In this document: positions 51,564-60,037 of the stretch, piece after piece | Layout: the number at the start of each line of letters is the position of its first letter | Numbering within the stretch: position 1 is the stretch's first letter | Assembly (NCBI GenBank): GCA_050874385.1 | Contig: JBNMKO010000005.1 | Span: 14,857 to 78,856 of the forward strand | Direction: 5' to 3' | Length of the DNA: 64,000 bases | From: CAG-882 sp050874385 | GTDB taxonomy: Bacteria > Bacillota > Clostridia > Lachnospirales > Lachnospiraceae | Made by a program: the position numbers and the translations under genes | The notes under the pieces: generated by a model | The model's input: only the letters and a program-made list of their open reading frames with translations | Database searches by the model: none | What the model was told of the DNA's origin: nothing

Positions 51564-52568
51564 ATGGAATATACATTTTTAGGAAATACAGATATAAAAA
51601 TTTCTAAGCTTTGCGTGGGTTGTATGAGTTTTGGAAAAGCGGGTACAATGCACGACTGGACGCTTGATGAGGCACAGACAGAGGAAGTTGTAAAGCGTGC
51701 ACTCGACCTCGGAATTAATTTTTTTGACACGGCAAATGGATATTCAGCGGGGACAAGTGAGGAATATTTGGGGCGCGCGCTCAAAAATAATACAGCGCGT
51801 GACAAGGTTGTCATAGCGTCGAAAGTTTATTTTAATCCGGGCAGGCTCTCATCTGAGGCGATACACAGGGAGATAGACGGCACATTAAAAAGGCTTGGAA
51901 CGGACTATCTTGATTTGTACATTATACATCGTTTTGACTACGAGACACCGATAGAGGAGACGATGGAGGCACTTAATTCGCTTGTGAAGGCTGGAAAGGT
52001 AAGGGCACTCGGAGCGTCCGCAATGTACGGCTATCAGTTTTACAATATGCAGCTTGCGGCTAGGGATAACGGCTGGGCGCAGTTTCAGGCGATGGAAAAC
52101 CACTACAATCTGCTTTACCGCGAGGACGAGAGGGAGCTTATTCCAATCTGTAAGCAGATGGGAGTGTCACTTATGCCTTACAGCCCGCTTGCGGCGGGAC
52201 ATCTTACAAGACCACAGTGGAACACGGACACGCTCCGAAGCAGGACTGACCGCGTTGCAATGGGAAAATATGACCGCACAGAGGAACAGGATATGCAGAT
52301 TGTAAAGCGTGTGCATGAGCTTTCAGAGCGTTACGGCGTGAAGATGCAGCAGATTGCGCTCGCATGGCACTGGGCGAAGGGCGTGGCATCGCCTATCATC
52401 GGTTCAACTAAGGTTTCACATCTTGAGGACGCGGCAGGAGCACTTGATGTAAAGCTCACGGCTGAGGATATCGCATATCTTGAGGAGCCTTACATTCCAC
52501 ACCGCATTGTCGGAGCGATTGACCACAATCCGGCGGATGGAGTTATGCTGCTTGATGAGAAGAAGTGA
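51564..52568 (+). CDS. Aldo/keto reductase
   Basis: A 334-aa reductase. Tetrad residues: Asp and Tyr in FFDTANGYSAGTSEEYLGRAL, Lys in IASKVY, His in YIIHRFD. GVASPIIGSTKVSHLEDAAGAL is the cofactor phosphate-binding region. AAAGGAG precedes the ATG. Only 15 bp separate it from the flavodoxin-lipoprotein gene, so it probably belongs to the same transcript as 52584-55466. Shares the fold, but limited detail, with the 35417 enzyme. Confidence 0.93.
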   Translation: MEYTFLGNTDIKISKLCVGCMSFGKAGTMHDWTLDEAQTEEVVKRALDLGINFFDTANGYSAGTSEEYLGRALKNNTARDKVVIASKVYFNPGRLSSEAIHREIDGTLKRLGTDYLDLYIIHRFDYETPIEETMEALNSLVKAGKVRALGASAMYGYQFYNMQLAARDNGWAQFQAMENHYNLLYREDERELIPICKQMGVSLMPYSPLAAGHLTRPQWNTDTLRSRTDRVAMGKYDRTEEQDMQIVKRVHELSERYGVKMQQIALAWHWAKGVASPIIGSTKVSHLEDAAGALDVKLTAEDIAYLEEPYIPHRIVGAIDHNPADGVMLLDEKK

Positions 52569-52583
52569 GAGGTTGGGATTAGA

Positions 52584-53873
52584 TTGAAAAAGATAGTATC
52601 ATTAATGATTGTATTATGCCTCTTGACAGGTGCATGTGCTTGCAACAGGCAGAAATCAGATATAAATGATGGAAAACCGATAACAGAAAGCGACATATCT
52701 GGCAAAGCTCAGGTTGAAAACGAAAATGGGGCAGGCACACAGTCTAAAAATGAAAGTGATTTACAAAATGAAATGCAAGATACTTCTGACAGTGAAGATT
52801 TGATTAAAGAAGAAAAAGACACTGAAAAAGAAACCAACACCGATGAAGTCGGCAAAGAAACTCAGGAACATATTTTGATAGCGTATTTTTCATGGGCTGA
52901 TAATACGGTGGTTGAGGACGAGCAAGCTGCGATAAAATCGGCACTATCACATTATGAGTCCATCGGTGATGCGGACAATTATGATGACATTGATTTGGTG
53001 AGTTCAGCGAGCATTATTGCGCCCGGAAACACGGCAAAGCTGGCAGAATGGATTTGTGAGTATGTCGGCGGGGATTTATTTCCGATTATTGTGACAGATT
53101 TATATCCCGACAACTATGATGAATGTCTTGACCGTGCGGCAGATGAGAAGGCTGAAAATGTGCGTCCAAAGTTGGCGGAACACATAGATAACATGGAAGA
53201 TTACGATGTGGTTTTTCTGGGATTTCCAAATTGGTGGTATACAGCACCTATGGCGATATTTTCTTTTTTGGAGGAATATGACTTTTCAGGAAAAACAGTT
53301 GTTCCGTTTTGTGCACATGGTACGGGTGGAGTCGCGGCGAGCATAAAAGATATCAAGGCAAAGCTGCCTGATACTACAAAAATTCTTGATTATTTTGATG
53401 TTTACAGGGCAGATATCAACAGTGCACAGGCGGATATTGAAGATTGGCTTGCAAAGCTCGGGTTTAGCAGAAAAGAGGAAACGCAGATGAATGAAAATAA
53501 TACAGAGAGAAAATTAAGACTCACAGTTGACGGTCAGGAGATTGACATAATATTGTACGATACACCGGCAGCCAATGCATTGTATGAAATGATTCCGTTG
53601 GAGCTTGAATTTGAGGATTTTAACGGAATTGAAAAAATCAGTTATCTCACGGAAAAACTGACTACAGACGGTGAGCCGGACGGCTGTGACCCTGATGTCG
53701 GAGATTTTTGTCTGTACGCGCCGTGGGGAAATCTCTCGATATTCTATGAGGATTTCAGATATTCGGACAACTTGATTATGCTTGGACATGTCGACTCGGG
53801 AATGGATATTATTTCAGGTAAAAATAATAATTTTTCGGCTACACTTGAGGCGGCAGAAGCTATTCGTAAATAA
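52584..53873 (+). CDS. Flavodoxin / cyclophilin-like fusion lipoprotein
   Basis: A 429-aa protein with an N-terminal lipoprotein-type signal (LCLLTGACAC; Cys18 or Cys20; lipobox slightly atypical), an acidic linker to about residue 95, a flavodoxin_4-type domain (about 97-290: ILIAYFSWADNT; FLGFPNWWYTAPMAIFSFLEEYDFSGKTVVPFCAHGTGG), and a C-terminal cyclophilin-like fold (about 310-429: LRLTVDGQEIDIILYDTPAANALYEMIPLELEFEDFNG; YAPWGNLSIFYEDF). Start is TTG 52584 after GAGAGG. It is probably anchored outside the membrane. Whether the second domain is a partner or a regulator is unknown. Confidence 0.88.
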   Translation: MKKIVSLMIVLCLLTGACACNRQKSDINDGKPITESDISGKAQVENENGAGTQSKNESDLQNEMQDTSDSEDLIKEEKDTEKETNTDEVGKETQEHILIAYFSWADNTVVEDEQAAIKSALSHYESIGDADNYDDIDLVSSASIIAPGNTAKLAEWICEYVGGDLFPIIVTDLYPDNYDECLDRAADEKAENVRPKLAEHIDNMEDYDVVFLGFPNWWYTAPMAIFSFLEEYDFSGKTVVPFCAHGTGGVAASIKDIKAKLPDTTKILDYFDVYRADINSAQADIEDWLAKLGFSRKEETQMNENNTERKLRLTVDGQEIDIILYDTPAANALYEMIPLELEFEDFNGIEKISYLTEKLTTDGEPDGCDPDVGDFCLYAPWGNLSIFYEDFRYSDNLIMLGHVDSGMDIISGKNNNFSATLEAAEAIRK

Positions 53874-53908
53874 TAATATCGTGGAGAAAAGTAAAAAGGA
53901 GGATTATT

Positions 53909-54685
53909 ATGAAAAAGAAGTTAGCAGTTTTGATTTCAATATTTATGATTTTTGCATTGTCGGCTTGTGGCAGAACGCGAAATGCCACACCTACGGCTAA
54001 CCAAAGCAGTGCAGAGTCTACGCAGATGGCAACAACAGATACAACAGCAACAGAGACGGATACATCGGAAATAGCTACAACAGGTACAGGTGTATCAAAA
54101 GACGCGACGACAGAAGCGGAAGACGCTGAAGGCGATGTACAAACGACGGGAGCAGTTTCGGAAACAAATACTACGGTAAATGACACGGCGGGGGCGGAAA
54201 CTTCCAATATTCTTGTGGTATATTTTTCCGCCACAGGTACGACAAAGGGCGTTGCTGAAAAGATTGCCGACGGCGTAAATGCGGATATCTACGAGATTAC
54301 GCCGGAGACACCGTACACGGACGCAGACCTCAATTACCATGATAATAACAGCCGTTCCACACTTGAAATGAATGACGCGAGTGCGCGCCCGGCTATTTCG
54401 GGTTCTATTGAAAATATGGAACAGTATAATACTGTTTTTATAGGCTATCCGATATGGTGGGGTGAGGCTCCGAGAATTTTATGTACTTTTGTGGAGAGCT
54501 ACGATTTTACAGGCAAGACTATTGTTCCGTTCTGTACGTCAGCGAGCAGCGGTGTTGGCTCAAGTGCGACCAATCTTGAGAAGCTTACAAGCGGTGCAAA
54601 TTGGCTTGAGGGAAAGAGATTTAGCGGAGGCGAGTCCGCTGACACAATTATGGATTGGGTGAATGGACTTAATTTGACAAATTAA
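53909..54685 (+). CDS. Surface-anchored flavodoxin lipoprotein
   Basis: A 258-aa lipoprotein: signal peptide with lipobox LSAC (Cys20), a long Thr/Ala/Glu-rich linker (about 25-95), then a flavodoxin domain with ILVVYFSATGTTKGVAEKIADGV (a good FMN phosphate loop) and FIGYPIWWGEAPRILCTFVESYDFTGKTIVPFCTSASSG. It resembles the cytoplasmic 31140 protein more than the adjacent fusion, so two flavodoxin types are placed on the surface together. AAAAGGAGGA precedes the ATG. Confidence 0.92.
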   Translation: MKKKLAVLISIFMIFALSACGRTRNATPTANQSSAESTQMATTDTTATETDTSEIATTGTGVSKDATTEAEDAEGDVQTTGAVSETNTTVNDTAGAETSNILVVYFSATGTTKGVAEKIADGVNADIYEITPETPYTDADLNYHDNNSRSTLEMNDASARPAISGSIENMEQYNTVFIGYPIWWGEAPRILCTFVESYDFTGKTIVPFCTSASSGVGSSATNLEKLTSGANWLEGKRFSGGESADTIMDWVNGLNLTN

Positions 54686-54788
54686 TTGAATATTGATTTG
54701 GGTGTTGATAAAAAGTGTATGCTGTGTGGCAATAGAAATTTTGTCACATGGCATATTATGTTTTAAAACATATATGGGAGGGTATCCG

Positions 54789-55466
54789 ATGGCGAAAAAA
54801 AGAAAAATAAAAATGGGAATAGATTTCATTATGACTGTACTGTTGCTTATTTTGATGGCATATCAGATTACAGGGCAGAAATTTCACGAGTGGTTCGGAG
54901 CAGGTATGTTTGTACTTTTTATTGTACACAATATTTTAAATATCAGATGGTATGGCAGTCTGTTTAAGGGGAAATATAAGGCAATTCGCATTGTGCAGAC
55001 AATAGTTAATTTTGCGGTGCTGGCGTCAATGATTTGTCTTGCGTTCAGCGGGATAGTTTTGTCAAGGTATGTTTTCGCGCCGCTTGACATTCATGGACCA
55101 ATGGCGACGGCGAGGAGCATGCACTTGTCAGCTTCATATTGGGGCTTCGTGCTTATGAGTACGCACCTTGGTATGCACTGGGGACAGATTTTGGGAATGT
55201 TTCGTGGACTTTTCAATGGAAAGAAAACAAGTGTTGTGTTGGTATGGACACTGAGGCTTGTGGCGGTGGCAATCGCGGTGTATGGATTGTATTGTTTTGT
55301 ACATAAGGATATTTTTTCGTACATGTTTCTCAAAAATAACTTTGTGTTTTTTGATTTTGAACAGAGTATTTTTTCTGTATTTGTAGAAAATGCGGCAATG
55401 ATGGGGCTGTGGGTGTGCATCGGGTATTATGTGGTAAATTTATTAAAATTGAAAAGTGCACATTGA
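54789..55466 (+). CDS. DUF4405-type membrane protein, cytochrome b-like
   Basis: A 225-aa membrane protein with about five helices. His residues fall in or at the ends of helices (KFHEWFGAGMFVLFIVHNILNI; MHLSASYWGFVLMSTHLGMHWG), the pattern of di-haem cytochrome b-like proteins, which DUF4405 is thought to resemble. Start ATG 54789 follows GGGAGGG. It directly follows two flavodoxin lipoproteins, so it could pass electrons between membrane and surface flavins. No quinone site can be read by eye. Confidence 0.85.
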   Translation: MAKKRKIKMGIDFIMTVLLLILMAYQITGQKFHEWFGAGMFVLFIVHNILNIRWYGSLFKGKYKAIRIVQTIVNFAVLASMICLAFSGIVLSRYVFAPLDIHGPMATARSMHLSASYWGFVLMSTHLGMHWGQILGMFRGLFNGKKTSVVLVWTLRLVAVAIAVYGLYCFVHKDIFSYMFLKNNFVFFDFEQSIFSVFVENAAMMGLWVCIGYYVVNLLKLKSAH

Positions 55467-55473
55467 CATATTT

Positions 55474-56337
55474 TTATAAAATTCTGTACTCTGAAGGTCT
55501 CATCCCCACACAATCTCGAAAACAAGTACAAAATCTGCTTTCGTCGGCAAATCCGCTGGCAAAGCAGATTTCTTTTATTGTGAGATTAGTATTTTTAAGA
55601 AGATATTTTGCATGGTTAAGGCGCGCATTTACAAGGTACTCGTGAGGAGTACAGCCTGTGCGTTTTTTAAATAATCTTATAAAATAAAAACGGCTAAGAC
55701 CTGCGAGCGAGGCGAGCATGTCGACAGAGAGCTCATCGGTAAAATGTGAGTTGATATAGTTTGTGACAAGGGATATTGTATTGTTGCCTGAATCTGAAAT
55801 GTCATCGCCGCTTTCGAGGTCATTTCTGCCGTTCGCATTATTTTCACTGTTTGAAAAATCAGCTAACATTCCGGTAATCAGCATTGACATTGAAGCCTCA
55901 GACGGGATATTTCCGCGGGAGAAGGCGGCTATGAGGTCGGCAAGTCCGAAAGGTTCTTTGTTTAGAACAGGGGTAGCGCAACCGTATTTTTTGCTCAGAT
56001 AATCGTAGTATTTTGGTGCGGCTGTTCCGTCGATATGAATCCAGTCAGCCTCCCATCCATCGACGCTTTCGTAACCATGTGCTTCATAGCAATTTATCAA
56101 AACTGTGTTTCCGGCAGACACAACTGTGTCAGCTCCGGAGGTGTGCACTGTGCATCCTCCGGATTTTACATACATGATTAGAAGGCTGTCGTAGCTTTTT
56201 CTGTTAAGAACATATCCCGGGCAGTACACAAAATGACCAATACATATAGGATAGAGAAAACATGACAATGCTTCCTGCGTTGGTGTATATATAAAATATT
56301 CAGATGACGATTTCACAAGGGCTTCATTTACTTTCAT
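55474..56337 (-). CDS. AraC family transcriptional regulator
   Basis: A 287-aa regulator: N-terminal cupin-like ligand domain (about 15-145, HFVYCPGYVLNRKSYDSLLIMYVKSGGCTVHTSG) and a C-terminal helix-turn-helix pair (about 190-287, SVDMLASLAGLSRFYFIRLFKKRTGCTPHEYL; TIKEICFASGFADESRFCTCFRDCVGMRPSEY). ATG 56337 is chosen because the longer frame runs through the divergent promoter; the ribosome site (TTGGAA) is weak. It is divergent from the DUF5107-GH35-GH31 cluster and probably activates it through direct repeats at 56412-56440. Confidence 0.9.
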   Translation of the reverse strand: MKVNEALVKSSSEYFIYTPTQEALSCFLYPICIGHFVYCPGYVLNRKSYDSLLIMYVKSGGCTVHTSGADTVVSAGNTVLINCYEAHGYESVDGWEADWIHIDGTAAPKYYDYLSKKYGCATPVLNKEPFGLADLIAAFSRGNIPSEASMSMLITGMLADFSNSENNANGRNDLESGDDISDSGNNTISLVTNYINSHFTDELSVDMLASLAGLSRFYFIRLFKKRTGCTPHEYLVNARLNHAKYLLKNTNLTIKEICFASGFADESRFCTCFRDCVGMRPSEYRIL

Positions 56338-56411
56338 AATAAATTCCAATCTAACAGAGCAATTTTTATAAATATAACAGCAAATCACATCAATGTCAAC
56401 TTCAACAAAAT

Positions 56412-56440
56412 ATGCTAATATATATCTTGAAAATGCTAAT
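56412..56440. promoter_or_regulatory. Direct repeats, probable AraC binding sites
   Basis: ATGCTAAT occurs at 56412-56419 and again at 56433-56440, exactly 21 bp (two helical turns) apart, in the divergent AraC/DUF5107 promoter region. Flanking bases are also alike (A/T-rich before, AT after). AraC-family activators usually bind such direct repeats. Confidence 0.6.
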
Positions 56441-56494
56441 GTTATGTTGTTGATAATCACACAGCATACACAAAATAATATATGGAGGTTACGC

Positions 56495-59400
56495 ATGAAC
56501 AGAGTACATGTATGGGAGGAGAAGGTGGTTATTCCTACCTACGAGGCGGGAAAGCCTGACAAGAACCCTATGTTTCTTGAAAAAAGGGTGTATCAGGGAA
56601 GTTCGGGAAGGATATATCCGCACACGGTAATTGAGAAGATAAGTGATGAGAAAACCGACAAGGAGTACACGGCGCTCTACCTTGAGAACGATTACATCAA
56701 GGTTATGATGCTGCCACAGCTTGGCGGAAGAATACAGAGGGCTTATGATAAGACAAACGGATACGATTTTATATATTACAACCATGTGATTAAGCCTGCA
56801 CTTGTGGGGCTTGCGGGGCCGTGGATTTCGGGAGGAATTGAGTTTAACTGGCCACAGCATCACAGACCGAGCACGTTTGACCCGGTTGAGTATTCCTACA
56901 AGGAGAACGAGGACGGAAGTGCTACGGTATGGATGGGCGAGATTGAAAATATGTTCAGGACGGAGGGCGTTCTCGGTGTGACGTTGTACCCTGACAAGGC
57001 ATATATTGAGCTGTCAGCCAAGCTTTACAACCGAACGAATGTGCCGCAGACTTTTCTTTGGTGGGCAAATCCCGCCGTTACGGTAAATGATGACACAATC
57101 TCAGTTTTCCCGGAGGATGTGAATGCGGTGTACGACCACGGAAAGAGGGATGTCATAAGCTTTCCTTATGCGGAGGGTACTTATTACAAACACAAGTATG
57201 AGCATGTAAATATAGCACAGTACAAAAATATTCCGGTGCCTACCTCATATATGGCATATAAGTCTGATTACAATTTTATTGGCGAGTACGATTATGGAAA
57301 AAATGCCGGACTTTTGCATGTGGCTGACCATCACATCGCACCGGGAAAGAAGCAGTGGACTTGGGGATGCGGAGATTTTGGAAAGGCTTGGGACAGGGCG
57401 CTAACCGACGAGGATGGTCCTTACATAGAGCTTATGACGGGATGTTATACGGACAACCAGCCTGATTTTACATGGATGCTGCCGCAGGAGACGAAGAATT
57501 TTAAGCAGTATTTTATGCCTTATAAAAATATTGGATATATCAAAAATGCCACAATAGATGCGGCGATAAATACTACTTATGATGAGAGTGAAAAGAAATT
57601 AAATATTTTTGCCTACACTACAGCACAGCAGAAAGGTGCGGTTGTGAAAGTGGAAAAGGATGGAAAAACTCTTTTTGAGGAGAGCGTTGACATGTCTCCG
57701 GCACATACATACGAGGCGCATATACCTTTTATAGAGTTACTTGAAAATATGGAGCTGCTTGAAAAATCAGAGAATTGTGCAGAAAATAATTCTCAGAGTA
57801 TATTCGGAACAAAAGTCAGCATAAATTCCGCGGATGGCATGGAGCTTGTCTCCTACACTTTCACAAAGAAGCAGGAGACTCCTATTCCTGAGCCTGCCAA
57901 GGCCGCACCGCTTCCTAAAGATTGTGAGACGACAGAGGATTTATTTTTGTATGGACGACATATAGAGCAGTACCGCCATGCGACATATCACGCGGAGGAC
58001 TACTATCTTGAGGGCTTGAGGCGCGACCCTTCGGATATAAGGCTGAACAATGCTTACGGTTTGTGTCTGCTAAGAAAGTGTGATTTTGCGGGGGCGCAGA
58101 AGTATTTTCAGAGGGCGGTTGACAAGTCAATCCGCTCAAATCCTAACCCTTATGACCTTGAGCCTTACTACAATCTCGGACTTTCGCTGAAATATCAGGG
58201 GAAGATTGATGCGGCTAACGATGCTTTTTACAAGTCAATCTGGGGCGGAAGTTTTCAGGCTCCGGGCTTTTATGAGCTTGCCTGTATTGATGTTAAGAGG
58301 GGCGATTACAGGACGGCACTTGAGCATGTCGACGAGTCGATTTTCAGACAGTATCACTGCATGAAAGCGAGGGCGCTCAAGGAGGATATTTTAAGACTTT
58401 TAGGAAAAGATGAGCAGGCGGATGTGTTGCGCGCGGAGAGCATTGGAATAGACCATCTTTTTGACAGACAGCCGGAGAAAATTAATCATAATACGCTTAT
58501 AGAGCTTGTAAATGACAAGTATGAGGCAGGTCTTTATAAGCAGGGGATTGATTTTGCGCTTGCATGGATTGAGGCTCAGAAAACTAAGGACGTTGATGAG
58601 AAAAACATTTATCCGCTTGTGTATTATTACATTTCCTATGGGTATATGATGCTTGATAATGAGAAAAAAACAAACACTGGAAATGAAAATATTGTCGGTA
58701 ATGTAGCGGCAAATATACAGTCGGGTTCGGCACAAAATATAGATGTACATGATGCTTTGGAGTGCGGCAATCCAACATCGACAGATTTTTACAAAATGGC
58801 AGAAAAATATTCACAGCTCGCCGAAAATGCCGTTGCGGACGGCTGTTTCCCGCACAGAATGGAGGACTATATAGTTTTATCCGCACTCGCCGAAAAATTC
58901 GGGCTTGGAATGGCGCGCTTTTATCTGGGCTGTCTTTTGTACGACAAGAGAGTTTATGACGAGGCGGTTGCAAACTATGAGGCTGCGCGCGAAAAGTGCC
59001 CTGATTTTCCTACAGTGCACAGAAACCTCACGCTGGCATATTACAATGTCTATAATGAACCACAGAAAGCTTATGCCGAGCTTGTACGGGCGTTTGAGCT
59101 TGATGAGACTGATTCGAGGGTGTACATGGAGCTTGACCAGCTAAGGCGCAGAATGAATTTTTCCCTCAAGGAGCGTCTTGCCGACATGGAGAAGCATATG
59201 GAGCTTGTGCGTGACAGGGACGATATGTACCTTGAGTATGTTACGGTTCTTAATACGCTCGGAAAAAATAAGGAGGCGTTTGAGCTTATAAATAAACGGC
59301 ATTTCCACCAGTGGGAGGGCGGCGAGGGCAAAGTTGCCGCGCAGTATCTTACCGCGCTTTATGAGCTTGCAAAAAAGGCATTTTCCGAGGAAAAATACGA

Positions 59401-59938
59401 TGAGGCGAAGAGGCTTCTTACTCAGGCTACAGCCGACTATCCGCACAATCTCGGTGAGGGCAAGCTTGAGAGCGCACAGGAGAACAATCTGTACTATCTT
59501 CTCGGGCTGGTTTGTGATAAACTTGGTGAAAAGGAGTATGCAAAGGAGTGTCTTGAAAGAGCCGGAAAGGGTCTCAGCGAGCCTGTCGGAATGATGTATT
59601 ACAACGACCAGCCGCCTGAGATGATTTACTATCAGGGACTTGCTTATGAAAAGCTCGGTGACAAGGAGCAGGCTGACATAAGATTTAACAAGCTCATCGA
59701 TTACGGCAAAAAACATATCGATGACAATGTGAAAACAGATTATTTTGCGGTATCACTCCCTGACCTTTTAATTTTTGAGGAAAATCTGAGCGAGAGAAAC
59801 AGAAAGCACTGTCTGTTTATGATGAGTCTCGGCTACAAGGGGCTTGGAATGACGGACGAGTACAGAGAGTGTGCTGATAAGCTGCTTGCGATGGACAATG
59901 CACATCAGGGAATAAAGGTACATGGAGAAAAACAGTAA
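56495..59938 (+). CDS. DUF5107 and tetratricopeptide-repeat protein
   Basis: A 1147-aa protein with no signal peptide. The N-terminal half (about 1-440) matches DUF5107, a carbohydrate-active-like beta-sandwich domain found next to glycoside hydrolases (LPQLGGRIQRAYDKTNGYDFIYYNHVIKPALVGLAG; GGIEFNWPQHHRPS). From about residue 500 onwards TPR-like helical repeats follow (YFQRAVDKSIRSNPN...; NYEAAREKCPDFP), interrupted by an Asn-rich, low-complexity loop (about 725-760). It heads the GH35-GH31 cluster. ATG 56495 follows TGGAGG. The TPR part may hold enzyme partners; the enzyme activity is unproven. Confidence 0.88.
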   Translation: MNRVHVWEEKVVIPTYEAGKPDKNPMFLEKRVYQGSSGRIYPHTVIEKISDEKTDKEYTALYLENDYIKVMMLPQLGGRIQRAYDKTNGYDFIYYNHVIKPALVGLAGPWISGGIEFNWPQHHRPSTFDPVEYSYKENEDGSATVWMGEIENMFRTEGVLGVTLYPDKAYIELSAKLYNRTNVPQTFLWWANPAVTVNDDTISVFPEDVNAVYDHGKRDVISFPYAEGTYYKHKYEHVNIAQYKNIPVPTSYMAYKSDYNFIGEYDYGKNAGLLHVADHHIAPGKKQWTWGCGDFGKAWDRALTDEDGPYIELMTGCYTDNQPDFTWMLPQETKNFKQYFMPYKNIGYIKNATIDAAINTTYDESEKKLNIFAYTTAQQKGAVVKVEKDGKTLFEESVDMSPAHTYEAHIPFIELLENMELLEKSENCAENNSQSIFGTKVSINSADGMELVSYTFTKKQETPIPEPAKAAPLPKDCETTEDLFLYGRHIEQYRHATYHAEDYYLEGLRRDPSDIRLNNAYGLCLLRKCDFAGAQKYFQRAVDKSIRSNPNPYDLEPYYNLGLSLKYQGKIDAANDAFYKSIWGGSFQAPGFYELACIDVKRGDYRTALEHVDESIFRQYHCMKARALKEDILRLLGKDEQADVLRAESIGIDHLFDRQPEKINHNTLIELVNDKYEAGLYKQGIDFALAWIEAQKTKDVDEKNIYPLVYYYISYGYMMLDNEKKTNTGNENIVGNVAANIQSGSAQNIDVHDALECGNPTSTDFYKMAEKYSQLAENAVADGCFPHRMEDYIVLSALAEKFGLGMARFYLGCLLYDKRVYDEAVANYEAAREKCPDFPTVHRNLTLAYYNVYNEPQKAYAELVRAFELDETDSRVYMELDQLRRRMNFSLKERLADMEKHMELVRDRDDMYLEYVTVLNTLGKNKEAFELINKRHFHQWEGGEGKVAAQYLTALYELAKKAFSEEKYDEAKRLLTQATADYPHNLGEGKLESAQENNLYYLLGLVCDKLGEKEYAKECLERAGKGLSEPVGMMYYNDQPPEMIYYQGLAYEKLGDKEQADIRFNKLIDYGKKHIDDNVKTDYFAVSLPDLLIFEENLSERNRKHCLFMMSLGYKGLGMTDEYRECADKLLAMDNAHQGIKVHGEKQ

Positions 59939-60037
59939 GAATTGTAGATAACTGTTTAAAAGTGAATTTTGAAAGTAAAATAAAATCAGGTTCAGAAGAT
60001 GACTGCGGAGTAGATTATCTCAGATAAGGAGATGCGT

